A stretch of 64,000 nucleotides of DNA from Amaurobius ferox (Eukaryota > Arthropoda > Arachnida > Araneae > Amaurobiidae). This document shows positions 33,675 to 46,230 of this stretch, in pieces; position 1 is the stretch's first letter, and each line of letters begins with the position of its first letter. The stretch is taken from the NCBI GenBank assembly GCA_951213105.1, contig OX578138.1, forward strand, positions 90,583,414-90,647,413, written 5' to 3'. Made by a program: the position numbers and the translations under genes. The notes under the pieces were generated by a model. It had not been told where the DNA came from. It did no database searches and was given only the letters and a program-made list of their open reading frames with translations.

Positions 33675-34242
33675 GCCGATATCGATTGTTTCAAATTGTT
33701 TGCGCCGAAACCACGTTACCTGTAGTGTGGGATAAATGTCGTTGTAACACGGTTGCTGTGGCAAACGGCTCCCGCGCAACGCTTCTCAGAAGCATACGAT
33801 CTTCACGATGTGGTACACTTGGAAGCTCAACTACCTGATCTTCGTGTCGAATCGTTGTCTCTCACGAGCCGCAACACACACCGTTGATCTGTGCTCACAA
33901 CACGACGCAATAGGTCAGAGATCTTTCCAAGGCTCAATCCAGCCTCATGTAAAATAGTGATTCGTTGCCGTTCCATTGATGGCAACTGAATGTATGCTGT
34001 AGGTCAACATACTCTTGGTATACTGTGATGATTTTTATAACCTGAAACTAATGATGCTACAATTTATCTGGGATGTCTCTCTTTCTTGAACTGACAATTT
34101 TATGTGCTCGGCAAGGTGTTACGTCACTATGCGCAACGAAACTGTGATCATTTGCATATCTCGCCTTGCTGTTTCCATTGCCTGATTTACATAAAGCTAC
34201 ACCTATAACTTTATGGTGTTGCGATTTCAGTTGTGAGCAGTG
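33675..34242 (-). mobile_element. Tc1-like element, 5' portion of a second copy
   Basis: Repeats the terminal and N-terminal-coding segment of the neighbouring element (compare 'tgggataaatgtcgttgtaa' with 33146-33165) and ends in the same inverted terminus 'gttgtgagcagtg' before TA. Its transposase 3' half is missing. Adjacent same-orientation copies could be a tandem insertion or a local duplication. Confidence 0.85.
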
Positions 34243-34566
34243 TATTTAAATCATGTTGGTCAGAGGAAATTTCGATCTGTTACACTATTTCCTTACCCCA
34301 GTGATTGAGAGCTTATTTAAGTGCAGTTTTTTATTTGTCAACACATACCACATCAGACATATATATATATATATATATATATATGTACTAACATGCTTTT
34401 TGATTATGTCTTCATTAATTATTAATATTTATGTTAGTTTAATGTACGAATGTAAAATATTAGAAATAAAATTACGAGTAAATTTGTTGGGACCGGGCCC
34501 TCTTCTTATCAAAAACTAATTTACCGGTCAGCGGTCTCACAAAAGTGGAGAAATACTGATCTAAGG

Positions 34567-36020
34567 GCATATATAGTTTTGTAATTATTTTACTTTGTTC
34601 TATTACAAAAATGCATTTGTTTTGACATGCGCGTTCTAACGCTTTATTAGGGTAAGAAATTTAAATTAAGCATGATGGCAAGTTATTACAGTTTACATCA
34701 ATTTAAAAAAATTATTTCACTTAGTATTGAAGATCATACGTTTAATTAAGTTGTGTTTCCAATAAGTCGATATCTTTTTGTTTAAGAAATAGAGTAGATT
34801 ATGTGATATGCATTTATTGTAATCATATATAAATGAGAAACTTTATTATTTACCCTTAAACATTGAAATAGGATGTCTCATAGGTGACATTGTCATAATA
34901 ACCCCCCCCTTTGTAGCTGCATTCCATACTTTACTATTTAGTTCTTCTGCAAAAAAATGTATGGGTTCGGTAAATTAGATCAGTAGGGAAGGTAAGGAAA
35001 CATACGTAAATCAATTAAAATTATTTTTTATTAACGTTATTATCACATCCAAGAGCAGTGCCCGTATGTCAGAACACCAAATTCAACTCGAGGACTCAGA
35101 GAACTTAGGTTAGCTAATTTCACCATGTTGCAACCAAATCTGAAATATTTTTTGCAAATCAAATTCATCCTTGGATCTGGACAAATAGCTTCTCAAATGT
35201 TGGACATGTCTTGCTATTTTTTTGTTTGCAGTCTCAGGCCAAAGGCGTTGCCACAACATCATAAAATTTCATGGTCATGGTATTTTAATGCCTGAAGCAT
35301 AGCACCTTTATCTAAATTGCATGTTCATTTCCCCTTATTCTGTTGTTGAAAAGTGGAAACCACGACACAACCACAAAAGATAATATATATCATCATCTAG
35401 CGGTGACAGCTAAAACAAGATAATTTAAAAGGCCGTAGACGATGTGAATTTGTTATATTGCCATTTATACATTTCTAGATAGAAATTCCAGCTTTGCTCA
35501 GGGTTATTGCAAAATTAAAGCTGATTTGAATTTGCATACAATAAGATGTAAACAATCATAAAAAAAACTTCTTTATAGATATCAATCTGAAATTTTTAGT
35601 AAAAATATATCAAAATTTTAAATTTATAATGCTGTATACAAAGTGTGTAAATCACAGTCAATATTTGTCATGTTTGATTGTGTCAACTAGCAGTGATACT
35701 TAATTTTTGATCAATTGCTCCTAATAGAGTTTAATAGTTTCATATGTGCCGGAATTATACAACTATACAAACTTTTTTTGAAAAGTCAACAACCTCTTAA
35801 TTATTAAGAAAAAGATTGATTTAAAATATTCACATTTCCACCTGGGTATGTTGACAGTTTAATTTGTGCCGAAATTATACACTTATACAAACGTTCTCTG
35901 AAAACTCTCTGTTTTAATCTTTAATTAATCTTTTTCATCTTCTGCTTTAATCTGTTTTCTTTTCTGATTTAATCCATTTCTTCCCACGATTGATTGCCGA
36001 AGGAAATGCAAAAAGACGTA
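34567..36020. other. AT-rich stretch without recognised feature
   Basis: No gene or bounded repeat. Two similar blocks containing 'gtgccg(g/a)aattataca', 'cttatacaaac' occur at about 35746-35775 and 35866-35893. Confidence 0.4.
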
Positions 36021-36037
36021 TACAGTATATCATTCTA

Positions 36038-36316
36038 GGGCTCGGTAGCCCAGTGGTTAGCGCGCTGGTGTTGCGCTCGGTAGGCCCGGGTTCGATTCCA
36101 GCCACTGCCAAAAACTGCCGCCGTGTTCACGCGGAGTACGATCACGTTAAACATGTGGGTCCGTAAGTCCTTTCGAGAGGTTGGTGGTAGGGGAAGTAGA
36201 GTGCGGTCCTTGTGGATGCCTCCCCCACTGGGTTTCAGTCTAAATTGGGTGGCACTTCCCGACCGTCCAAACAGTTACCTTACACCTTTCTGGTAGGTCG
36301 AACGGTCTGAGTCTCA
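36038..36316 (+). mobile_element. Full-length tRNA-derived SINE with 16-bp TSD
   Basis: Flanked by a perfect duplication ACAGTATATCATTCTA (36022-36037, 36317-36332). The tRNA-like head (about 36038-36110) shows a polymerase III A box 'tagcccagtggttagcgc' and B box 'ggttcgattcc'. The body carries 'gtgttcacgcggagtacg', 'catgtgggtccgtaagtcc' and 'taaattgggtggcacttccc', and the 3' end is 'cggtctgagtctca'. The perfect TSD and intact promoter boxes make this the youngest SINE here and the reference for the other five copies. It encodes no protein and needs a LINE reverse transcriptase. Confidence 0.95.
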
Positions 36317-36394
36317 ACAGTATATCATTCTATTTGATGTGCACAAAGGTACTACACAATAAATCATGTTAAAAGCTAGGTAATACAATTTAAA

Positions 36395-37425
36395 AATAAA
36401 ATCTGATGTGGACAATACATGACTTTCCTTATATAATGCAATGCATTTACTAGTTTTACAGTAAAAAAAAAGGTTTTTCTTCTAGTAGATACTTATGTCC
36501 TTTCCAAGATATTAAATGTTCGTCAATTAGTCGTCATTTTTAATGATTTAGAGTCATTTTTATCCATTTGGTAAGATTTTCGTTAATGTGGCAGCATTTT
36601 AAAAAGTCGCCAAGTTGGCGATATTCCGCCAAATGTGTCGCCGAAATCTCGCCAAGCGTTATAGACGGAGAAATAAGTTATTCTTATAGTAGATAAATGC
36701 CTATTGGCGTTCAAATACAAAAGTATTACTCAAAGTATATTTTCTCATGAATGGAACGAGCTAGATCCACGAGAATGATGTCACCAAATTTATCGCATGA
36801 TATTACATATGAAAAGTGAAAAGGTTTCTCAACAGTTAATATATATTTTTTTAATTTATGGGATGTTTTTGTTAAATTTATTTTTAAAATGTGCAATGTC
36901 TCGAGGACTGTTCATGCTAGCGTTCTAATTTTTATGTCAATCGTTTTCTAAGGAAAAATTACGTAAGAACTGTCTATTTGCCCAACTTTATTAAAGCTTT
37001 TAATTTTTTGATGATTTTTTTCAAAATTTCACTCGAAAACTTAGGGGAGTTCTGAGCATTCAATAACGTTTAAAAACATTAGGCTTCCAGTATTCACGGA
37101 TTGTGATTTTTGTACTAAATTTCATTCGAATCACTCCATTCGTTCGTGAAATGTTGTTTTCACAGACTCACCGACACACACACACACACACACACACATT
37201 ATTTCACACACACACACACACATACTTTCACACACACACACACACACACACATACTTTCACACACAAACACACACACACTTTCACAGACATCACCCCAAA
37301 AATGTTTGATTCGTGATCAGGGATGCTTGAAACGTGCTCTCCCGTCGAAAACTCGAATTCGAATTTTCGACCTCGTCACAATACTTTCCTTATGCATTAT
37401 ATATATAAGGAAAGTAACAAGAAAA
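36395..37425 (-). mobile_element. Dispersed 'ATAAGGAAAGT' repeat, inverted copy
   Basis: Reverse-orientation partner of 27187-29183 without the LTR insertion. Order: 'atctgatgtggacaatacat' and 'gactttccttatataat', then 'cgccaagcgttatagacgg', the core 'ccattcgttcgtgaaatg', a (CA)n tract (37169-37285), 'gcacgtttcaagcatccctg' in reverse, and the hairpin TACTTTCCTTAT ... ATAAGGAAAGTA (37382-37416). About 1 kb, noncoding. Confidence 0.8.
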
Positions 37426-37429
37426 TCGA

Positions 37430-39160
37430 AGTGAAAAAATTTGAAAACAGGATCAAACATAATAACGAATCCTCCAAGATGAAACACATACTCAAATGGA
37501 AAGTAACATTCTTTTAGATGGTAACTAGCACCACCTAGGGGCCATTTTTGAGCTTGGATTGTTGCCTATTTCCACGGAGGAAAGACACATGCTATATAAC
37601 TTCGACATGCATTTTAGATAATGGTGGCTATGACTGAAGAATGAAAGGAAAAGTGTATTCCGCTTATGGAGTTAGATATGACATTACATCCATAATTTAG
37701 ATGAATAGGAAAGTTAATATTGAGAGGTTATCCCAGTTTTAAAATTCAATATATGAATATTTAAACCATCGAGCCAGTGATACATCCTCAAATTCGAGTT
37801 TGAAATGATGTAATTAAGGCAAACTTTGTTTATATATAGATTGGTCGGAACTGAATTATATGACCCATAAAATTAGAGGGAGTTAGTCACTTTTGTTCCA
37901 TGGAGACCAGAAATTGAAAACTTGCGAAAAAATGGTTGATTTGTTAAACTTCATAACTTGTGTGAGAGTCTGGTGGAACATAAATTCATCGTGTTATATT
38001 TGGGATTGGTATAGTATGTATGTTCTGATAGAGATTCATATAAGAAATGAGAGGAGTGTATGGCTGGCATATGTCTGTGAATATTAAAAGAAGATGATTG
38101 GGTCGGCGGAAGTTGATGTTTGTCGGATGCTGTTTCTCATTCATGGCCGTGCTGTACTTGGGTGGGCGTAGAGCACGAAGCCAAAGGATTTTGGTAATTT
38201 TTACAATTTAGAAAATTTATTTTGAGTTATACGATGCTATCAGGTATTCAGTAAATTTGTTACTTTTAAAATTAAACCATTAATATTTTCTGGTTTGTTG
38301 ATTTTTTTTTTTAATTTGTACTCTTTACTTGTGGGGACGGGATGGAATTATACAGTTCGGATAAACTAATAGAATGGGAGTCGTTTCATCTGAGTCAGAC
38401 CAAAAACGATGAGTTTTTCCGTGATAAAATGTTTGGATGTGAAATTTGCTGTAACTCTACATTCTGAGCGAGCTGCACTCGCATCGATAAATGCACACTG
38501 ATATGTACCAAAGGGTAGAAGCACAGGTGTCGTAAATCCAGAATTTAATTCTTCCACACTCGTATTCAACCAAACATACCCCAACCATAGATGTTATTCA
38601 CGTCAAAACTTTCCTAAAATCAGCAGTATGGCAACGTTTTTGACACCAGTAATGCATTTCATATGCAAACAACACATTTAACAATACAAATAAAACAGAA
38701 ATAATTCAGCTAACATTAATCCAAAGTCGATTTGCAATATTTTGATCAAGAAATACGCCAAGAACACGAGAGATAAACAACAAAGTGCTATTACTACATT
38801 CAGAATAAGAAATATATGGAAGTCAATCTCACAGCTTTAAACAAGACATACCAACGCGTAATGCAATGTTTCTCCCCGATATTTTCTACTTCGTTAAGAT
38901 TAAAACGTGGCAGAAGAAAGTAACCATTGCGTAACGCGAAGGCAATATGGCATTGATGAATGTTGGGTCTTTATATAGCGCGATAACGTTCTTTGGCCAG
39001 AGACATTTTACAAACTCTTAATCTTATACTTTTAATTATCTAACAATTCCCTGGACTTCTCAGCTAACTCCGAAAGCGGTGGAACATGCGCCGCTGATCA
39101 GCAATCTGCATATTTTCGTTTCTATGAGTGATTAAGTGGTATCTCGAAAGAAAACTGCAC
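37430..39160. other. Stretch without recognised feature
   Basis: The minus-strand 72-codon frame at 38366-38584 has an ordinary residue mix but no domain I know. No repeats with clear ends. Confidence 0.35.
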
Positions 39161-39164
39161 AGCT

Positions 39165-39470
39165 GAGCTAATTACATTTCTAGAAATCTCGTTAAGTCCT
39201 TCCTTCTTTTGCAGCAGCACAAGAATTCGCTCTTAATTAAAAACAAATGGTTTTGTTTCATTTCTCTCTTCAAAAAATGAACAAACACGAAAATGTGGCG
39301 ATTTTCTCTGTTTTTTATACCCTCTTCTTCGGTACAAAGAAAAAAGTCTTAGACTCTGCTGTTTAATGAATTGTGCGCGAGTTTATATGCTGACTGTACA
39401 TAAAATTGACCCAAAAGTTTTGTTCTATCCTCAACGTATCCACTGGTTCTACGGGGAAAACAGTTTTTGT
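39165..39470 (+). repeat. Same-strand ~300-bp repeat, copy 2
   Basis: Begins 'agctaattacatttctagaa', continues with 'ctcttaattaaaaacaaatg' and a conserved core at 39355-39430 ('tgtttaatgaattgtg', 'aaaattgacccaaaagtttt'). Same order as copy 1. Confidence 0.65.
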
Positions 39471-39755
39471 TTCCCTGGAATAGGAAGCAATACAGATGAA
39501 GAAAATTATAGTTTCAGTGAAATACACGCACTCAAGAAATAATGGACTTTGTAAAATAAATAAAATTAAAAAAAAAATGTTTTGTTTTGACTCTAAATAT
39601 TCACTTACAGTTATTACGTTCGATATTATTTAGAAAATATCAAAATGCATTACAACTCGCATAAATTAAAGTCGTAAGAACGGAAAACCATTATATTTAT
39701 AACCGGTATTCGCAATAGCCGATAAAACATTGAGGAGACAAAGAATAAGAATGGC

Positions 39756-40040
39756 TTATCTGTCTGCATATGATGTGAAACAAAAATCCTCAGAGTAATT
39801 TTTAAAGGTGTTGTTGTTTTTCTTGTGATGAAAAACACCTGTAACCTCACTTTGAACATTTGGATTTACAAAACATTTGTATAGCACTTTCCCCATTGCA
39901 TCTAACTTGCCACTGTAGTTAATATTGGTATTGTCAAGCAAATTTTGAAGGCTTTCCACGGCAATTTTTGGTATTTCCCTCCCTTGTTTTAAATCAATTT
40001 AGGTGTTTTTTTCCTGAATCAGATTTATCAGACATATTAG
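39756..40040 (-). other. Possible degraded coding fragment
   Basis: A minus-strand frame reads 'IPKIAVESLQNLLDNTNINY' and then 'SGKLDAMGKVLYKCFVNPNV'. A single frame change upstream reaches 'MANMSDKSDSGKKHL'. The composition looks like real protein, but no family is recognised and there are no obvious splice sites. A second minus-strand frame of 88 codons lies at 40037-40303. Confidence 0.3.
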
Positions 40041-40309
40041 CCATCGTCAACACATGTAGCAATGTAGACATAAGAGGTCCGCTGTGCTTTTATTTCAACA
40101 CAATCATTGGTTCTCGACATAATTGATGAAAATAATATCTCCTGGCAAAATTCCTTTATCTCATAAACTATCTCACACTGAACTATTTTCGTACACAAAA
40201 TCGAAAACGGAGGATTGTTGGATTTCCCGTTAAACCCAGCTTGTTTCCAGAAGTTTTCTGTGTGTGTAGATGGACATCCCGCCAGGCATCCAGAGCGTTT
40301 CATCCCATC

Positions 40310-41250
40310 CCTAATTGGTGTTCATGTGCGTTCGCGAAGGGACCTGTTTTTAAGATCTATTTTGATAGGAGTCCAAAGTTGGTTAAAAATTAGCGATATA
40401 TTTATATCTTATAATAATTGCAAGTAATGAAGGTATGGTGTCAGGAATTTTTTTTATTTAAAAAAATACGTAATATTTAATAGAGTTGGTGTTAAATTAA
40501 AAAACAAAAATCGGATTGTGGAACTTTATTTCGCAATTTTAAAATCAGGAGTATCTGCAAAACCCTAAAAGTATATATTATTTAAAAATTCATGAAAATC
40601 CATCTATTAATAGTTTGGGCTTCATTTAAAGCCTATTTAGGACAGGACAAAATTGATCGTTTCGTTGGTGTTAGCATAGAAACCATGTTATAATATATTT
40701 GTCTACTAAGGAATTGATTTGTGTGAAATCGCTCAAAATCTTACTAAATAGTGATAAAACATAAAATAACTAAAAATCTAAATGGAATTAAAAAAATATA
40801 TTACCGAAGTGCATTTGCGTATGCTGAAATATACCTCTGCACCAATTTCATTGTCGTACGACTCTTATATTATCCTCTACAGACAGAGCAAACAGACACA
40901 CAAACTTCTTCTTTTACATCTCATGTAAGATACGATAACAAACGCTTCTATTCTTCAAATATAACACAAATGACATTCCTCATGTTGAGGTGATTCAACT
41001 AGGAACTTTAAAAGTTCATTTGCTTCATTTTATGGCAAAATATAAAAGTACGACAAAATACATCCCACTCTAGTGTCACCATTGAAAGCTGAATCACAAT
41101 TTCTGAAAATTATGAATTAACTTATGAAGCTTTCATCAGAACTCAGTTTAAAGTTATGTATGGGTTTTTTTTCGTATCTTAAATTTCTAGACTCTACCGA
41201 AAGATAATTTCATAAAATGTCTTATATACTCGAATTCATGTTGCTGCTAA
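40310..41250. other. AT-rich stretch without recognised feature
   Basis: Nothing identified. Confidence 0.4.
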
Positions 41251-41254
41251 CATA

Positions 41255-41340
41255 AGCGCGCGTGATCCACAGGATCTGGGTTCGATTGCCGGTTTCTGCG
41301 AGAAATCTGCGTTTTATACCTTTTTAACAGACCTTTACCA
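41255..41340 (+). repeat. tRNA-like fragment
   Basis: 'taagcgcgcgtgatccacag' followed by 'gatctgggttcgattgccgg' contains a B-box-like sequence and the remains of a D-arm, but no cloverleaf can be closed. A SINE head or tRNA relic. Confidence 0.4.
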
Positions 41341-41377
41341 CAATAGTTACTGTTCTATTAACTTAACTAAAGGAGAA

Positions 41378-41592
41378 CTAATAAAAAAAATCTGATGTGT
41401 GCAACACATTATTTTCCTTATATAATGCAATGAATTTATTACTTTTATAGTTAAAAAAATGTTATTCTTATAGTAGATACTTATATTCCTTCCAAAATAT
41501 TGAATATTCTTCAATTAGTCGTCATTTTCATTGATTTAGCGTCATTTTTATCAATTTGGCGAGATTTTTGTTAATTTGGCAACAATTAAACG
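41378..41592 (-). repeat. Dispersed 'ATAAGGAAAGT' repeat, terminal fragment
   Basis: Matches the first 200 bases of the copy at 36395: 'aaatctgatgtgtgcaacac', 'ttccttatataatgcaatg', 'caattagtcgtcattttcat'. It carries the uninterrupted site that is occupied by the solo LTR at 28.1 kb. Confidence 0.8.
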
Positions 41593-42885
41593 AATCAACA
41601 TATCTGTACTCGTCTATCTTTTTGACGTTTCTGCCTGTCACTCAACACATTAGGAAGTTGGATCCCGGATCAACTCATTAAATCTTATGGCAATACAAAA
41701 CTTTATTAATTTATATTTAATTGACTAAGGCTTACATCATAATCCTAAGCACGTGTTGTACATCTATACAGGTTCATATTATTCTATATGTAAAATTTTA
41801 GAATTCTACGTTCTGCCGTCCATTCGTAATGCAGTGCCAATAATTCACAAGACATTTTATTAATATAAGAGGCCATTTAATATTTTTTCACTGTAATTCT
41901 AAAATCCACAGTCTCATATCTGAACTGTCTCAACTTAATACTTCTGCGACGCATCATCTGAAGTTGTGTGTGTACTCCCAAGATACAATAATGAATCCAA
42001 ATTTCTGGATAACTAGCATGTTTATTTACAAGTACAGCGCAAACAGGAACGATATACAGCAAATATCTCGATACCTATCTCAAAAGATCACTAAACAACT
42101 TTTAGCGATAGTAAAACAGCAATTAATTGCGCCACTAATTTTACAAAACAACCGGTACAATTCTCAAAACATTGGCGTATGTCATGATTCAATGTAGCTC
42201 ATATCACAACTGCTCTACAACTGAGTGATATTATACATACACCGTAGACATTTTCAGAAGGAACTCGTATCTCCCAGAATATTTGTTATTTCGAGAAGGT
42301 TCTAGGACTTTCGAAAAGTTGCCCAAAGTCATTAAATTGGCGATTAATCACCAAACCTGATATCCTTAACTGAGTATCCAAATAAGGCAACCCTGTATTG
42401 ATGTAATAGGAATGGCTGCCTGTAATTGTTTTCTCTCTTCTGATTCTCAAAAGATCCTACAGTAAATGAGCATTAGTAGCAATACTCAACTTAAGGGTAA
42501 ATGGCAAAATATTTATGCATTAGGTTAAGTTTTATAAATTGAAAATATTTTATAATTACTAACTAAAATAGAAATAAATCACATTAACAATATTCTCAAA
42601 CCATATATTTATATTAATATAAAATAAATGTGCTTTCGTTTCTGTTCAATAATTTTCTTAGTAATAATATTTATTCGTTAGAAAATTTCAACAACCTTAA
42701 CGTTAGTGAGCAACGTGTGCGTGTACATTAGAGAGCAAGAGGAATCCTTAAATAAAATCAATGTCAAAGCTATTTTTGTTTTGTTGGGCCTCGTTAAATT
42801 ATATTTTTTTCAACAGCATAGAAATGCTGTTTTAATTAGGGGGGAAAAAGGTTTATTTTGCTGTTCTATTTCTACAAAATAACAA
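41593..42885. other. AT-rich stretch without recognised feature
   Basis: Nothing identified. Confidence 0.4.
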
Positions 42886-42889
42886 ACAA

Positions 42890-43030
42890 AAATATATATC
42901 GAATTCAGGCATTTTAACCTTTCTACTCTTAAGACTTTTGGTGTTGTTTAATGAATTGTATATGTTTATTTGATGAGTGAACACAGGAAATTGACACAAA
43001 AGTTCTCTTTTATCTCCATATCTGTTTTTA
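42890..43030 (+). repeat. Same-strand repeat, copy 3 (core only)
   Basis: Core 'tgtttaatgaattgtatatg' then 'tgatgagtgaacacaggaaa' and 'ttgacacaaaagttctcttt' at 42941-43015. It leads directly into the 470-bp tandem array. Confidence 0.65.
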
Positions 43031-43039
43031 CTACGGAAA

Positions 43040-46000
43040 AAACCTTTTATTTTCTAAAGATAAAATCTTGAACAAACATTACAACTTACAGTTGCTTTGA
43101 GAAAAAGGCAACGCATACATGATATGTGATTTTTCGGAAATATATCCTAATTTTATGTTTCTGATCACTTGCAGCATTTTTTTTATAAATATTTTAAAGA
43201 CAAAGTATTTATCATTGGCAAATAAAAATTATCCAATGTTCAATGTTTTATTATTTGGACACAAATTTCGTTAGTTTTATTTACACATTATAAGGCCCTT
43301 CACCTATGGAAGAGTACATTGTGGTTCTAATAACTCAATGGCTACAGTATCGACTTTGCAGCCGAAGATTCGTATTTTGAATGTTTAAATGGTCTATGAG
43401 TGCTTTGAAATGAGTGCTTTGAAATGCTCCTGAGCAAATTAACTTTTCAAATTTGATATGGGATTTCATAAACATCATGTTTTAATATTCTCAATGAGTT
43501 TGCGATTTTCAATTGGCCTATATAAAACAAGATAGATCAATCATGCTTAAAGCATTGATTATGAAACACATTCCAACTTAAATGCAATTTTATTTAAACA
43601 TGTCTAAAATTCAATACATTCCTCGGTAATATTTTAAAACTTATCATAATACTACATTAATTTATTATATTTGAAACCTTAATCCTTCATCGAAAAAAAT
43701 TATCTTCAGTCAAATGATGGCATTGAAATATAAATTGCCTGGTTTAAACATCTCTAAAATGTGATACATTCCTCGGTAATAATTTTAGAATTATCGAAAT
43801 ACTAAGATAATTTATTATATTTGAAAACTTCATCGAAAACAACTGAAATTCATTCAAATGACGTCATAGAAAAATTAACACGCCTGGATCTCTCTATAAA
43901 AGTAGTATTTCATTCATAAATAATTTCCCATTCATGTCATTCATCCCAATACTATAATAATTTATTTTACTTAAAAATTAAGACCATGGAGCTACAAGTA
44001 ATAAAACTCTATGCGTAAAACTTCATCGATAAAAAGCGTCCTTCTCTTTGTAAAATCAATGAATGTTTCATTCATATCAGCTATGCAGACTCCATGAACT
44101 AACTGATTTTGTGTTAAAGAAATACAGCAATTCTAATACAACTCATTCTACATAATTTGCTGTTTACATTTTACAAAGGTGAAAAATGGGCTTCGTTGTA
44201 GAAATAATCAAATTTGGATGAGCATTTAAACTCAAATATATTGTAATTGCGTCGTTTCAGTATGTAGATGCACAAAATTTAAGCAAAAATTAAGTGGTTT
44301 TAGGACGGATACAACACTCATCATGAATTAAAAAGAATTTTAAAAATCACGATTTTGAGACAAGATGAATGCCATATATCATTTTGAAGTGGGTCACGTG
44401 ATCTTTTCATATCATGGTCACGTGATTGCTTCATATAAGAGGTGTTATTATTATTTAAATTTTTATTTAAAAAACTACTGAATATATTTCGCTGAATTTT
44501 CTTAATATATTTTATGAAACAATTTGAATATTACCTAAAATTTTCGAAGCAATTTGTGAATTTTAAATCCGCTTAAAAAATGTTTGAAAAATTAGGTCCC
44601 ATAGGGCTCAATATATGTCATTTTTTCAACCCGAGTTCAATCCAAAACTAATTGGGTGATATTATTCATTTATATTTCCATAGGTTCTACAGACCGTCTG
44701 AACAACATACTAAAATTTCATTTTCATTAAATCATTTTTACGGTAGTTATCGTGCTAAATGACAGATAGACAGAATGAACAAAGTCATAAACACTTTTCA
44801 ACTTTGTTGTAAAGTGTTAATAAAAGACTTTTATTTTCTATGGATACAATCTTGAACAAACATTACCACTTACGGCTGCTTTGAGAAAAGAGCAACGCAT
44901 GCATGATATGTGATTTTTCGGAAATAGATCATAATTTTGTGCTTTTGATCACTTGCAGCATTTGTTTTTATAAATATTTTAAAGATAAAATATTTATCGT
45001 TTGCAATTAAAATTTGTCCGATGTTTAATATTTTATTATTAGGACATCCATGTTGTTAGTTTTATTTACACTATGTAAGGCCCTTCAACTGTGGACGAAT
45101 ACTTTATGGTTGTAATAACTCAATGGCTACAGTATCGACTTTGCAGCCAAAGATACGTATGTTGAATGTTTAAGCGGTCTATGAGTGATTTAAAATGGCT
45201 CCTGAACAACTTAACTTTTCAAATTTGATATGGGATTTCATAAACATCATGTTTTAATTTTCTCAATAAGTTAGCGATTTTCAATTGGCCTATATAAAAT
45301 AAAAGTATTTCATTTTCTAAATATAAAATATTGAACAAACATTACAACTTACAGTTGTTTTGACAAAAGAGCAACGCAAGCAAGATAAATGATTTTTTTT
45401 TAAATAGATCATAATTTCTTTTTTGATCGCTTCTAGCAATTTTTTTATAAATATTTTAAAGACAACGGATTTATCATTTGCACTTGTTGATGTTTAATAT
45501 TTCATTATTAGGACACACATTTTTTTAGTTTTATTTATTTATTATGGGGTCCTTCAAATATGGAAGAACACATTATGGTTCTAATAACTCAATAGCTACA
45601 GCATCGACTTTGCAGCCGGATATTTATATCTTGGAATTTTAAATGGTATGTGAGGGATTTGAAATGGCCCCTGAACAACTCAACTTTGCAAATTTGATAC
45701 GGTGAATTGATGAGATTCCATAAATATTGTTTCAATTTTCTCGAAGAATTTGCTATTCTCAATTGACCTATATAAAAACAGAAACCTTTAATTTTCTAAA
45801 GGTAAAATCTAGAAAAACATTACAACTTCAAAGCATGGAAGATATATGATATTTCGGAAATGGATCATAAATTTATGTATTGGATCACTTGCAGCAAATT
45901 TTTAATTATTGTAAAGGCACCATATGTATAATGTGAAATTTGCATTTATCTGATGTTAAATGTTTTATTAGGACACCTATGTTGTTAGTTATATGTACAC

Positions 46001-46230
46001 ATTGTAAGGCCCATCAACTATGAAAGAATACATTATATTTCTGGTATCTCAATGGCTACAACATCAGCTAAGTTACCGAAGATTGGTAATTTGAATATTG
46101 AAATGTATATGAATTGTTTGACACCTGAACATCTTACCTCTACAGATTTTGATATGGTGAATTAATGAAATTTCATAGACGTCATGTATCTATTTCCTTA
46201 AAGAGTTGCGGTTATCAATTCGGAAATTTT
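43040..46230 (+). repeat. ~470-bp tandem array, four units, interrupted
   Basis: Units at about 43046-43522, 44826-45300, 45303-45782 and 45783-46230. Each runs from 'ttttattttctaa-gataaa' through 'cattacaacttacagttg', 'gcttttgatcacttgcagca', 'aactcaatggctacag' and 'tcgactttgcagccg' to 'ttttcaattggcctatataa'. Divergence rises towards the last unit. A (GTCT)n-family element separates units 1 and 2. No open frame is conserved between units. Confidence 0.9.
43524..44822 (-). mobile_element. (GTCT)n hairpin family (Helitron-like), copy E
   Basis: Complete copy from 'caagatagatcaatcatgct' to 'caactttgttgtaaagtgtt' and 'aa'. It interrupts the tandem array between units 1 and 2. The unit 2/3 junction ('cctatataaaataaaagta') gives the empty site, showing no duplicated target. 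The (GTCT)n tract is short here ('gacagatagacag'). Noncoding. Confidence 0.9.

Larger units (their letters stand above)
31855..34558. mobile_element. hAT-type non-autonomous element hosting nested Tc1 copies
   Basis: Left end 'cattatttctcaaccgtcgg' and right end (rc) 'cagtatttctccacttttgt' resemble hAT termini of the CAGTATTTCTCAAC type. They are flanked by ATCTAAGA (31847-31854) and ATCTAAGG (34559-34566), an 8-bp duplication with one mismatch. Subtracting the two Tc1 copies leaves roughly 0.75 kb without a transposase. An (AT)n at 34361-34384 lies inside. Confidence 0.75.
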
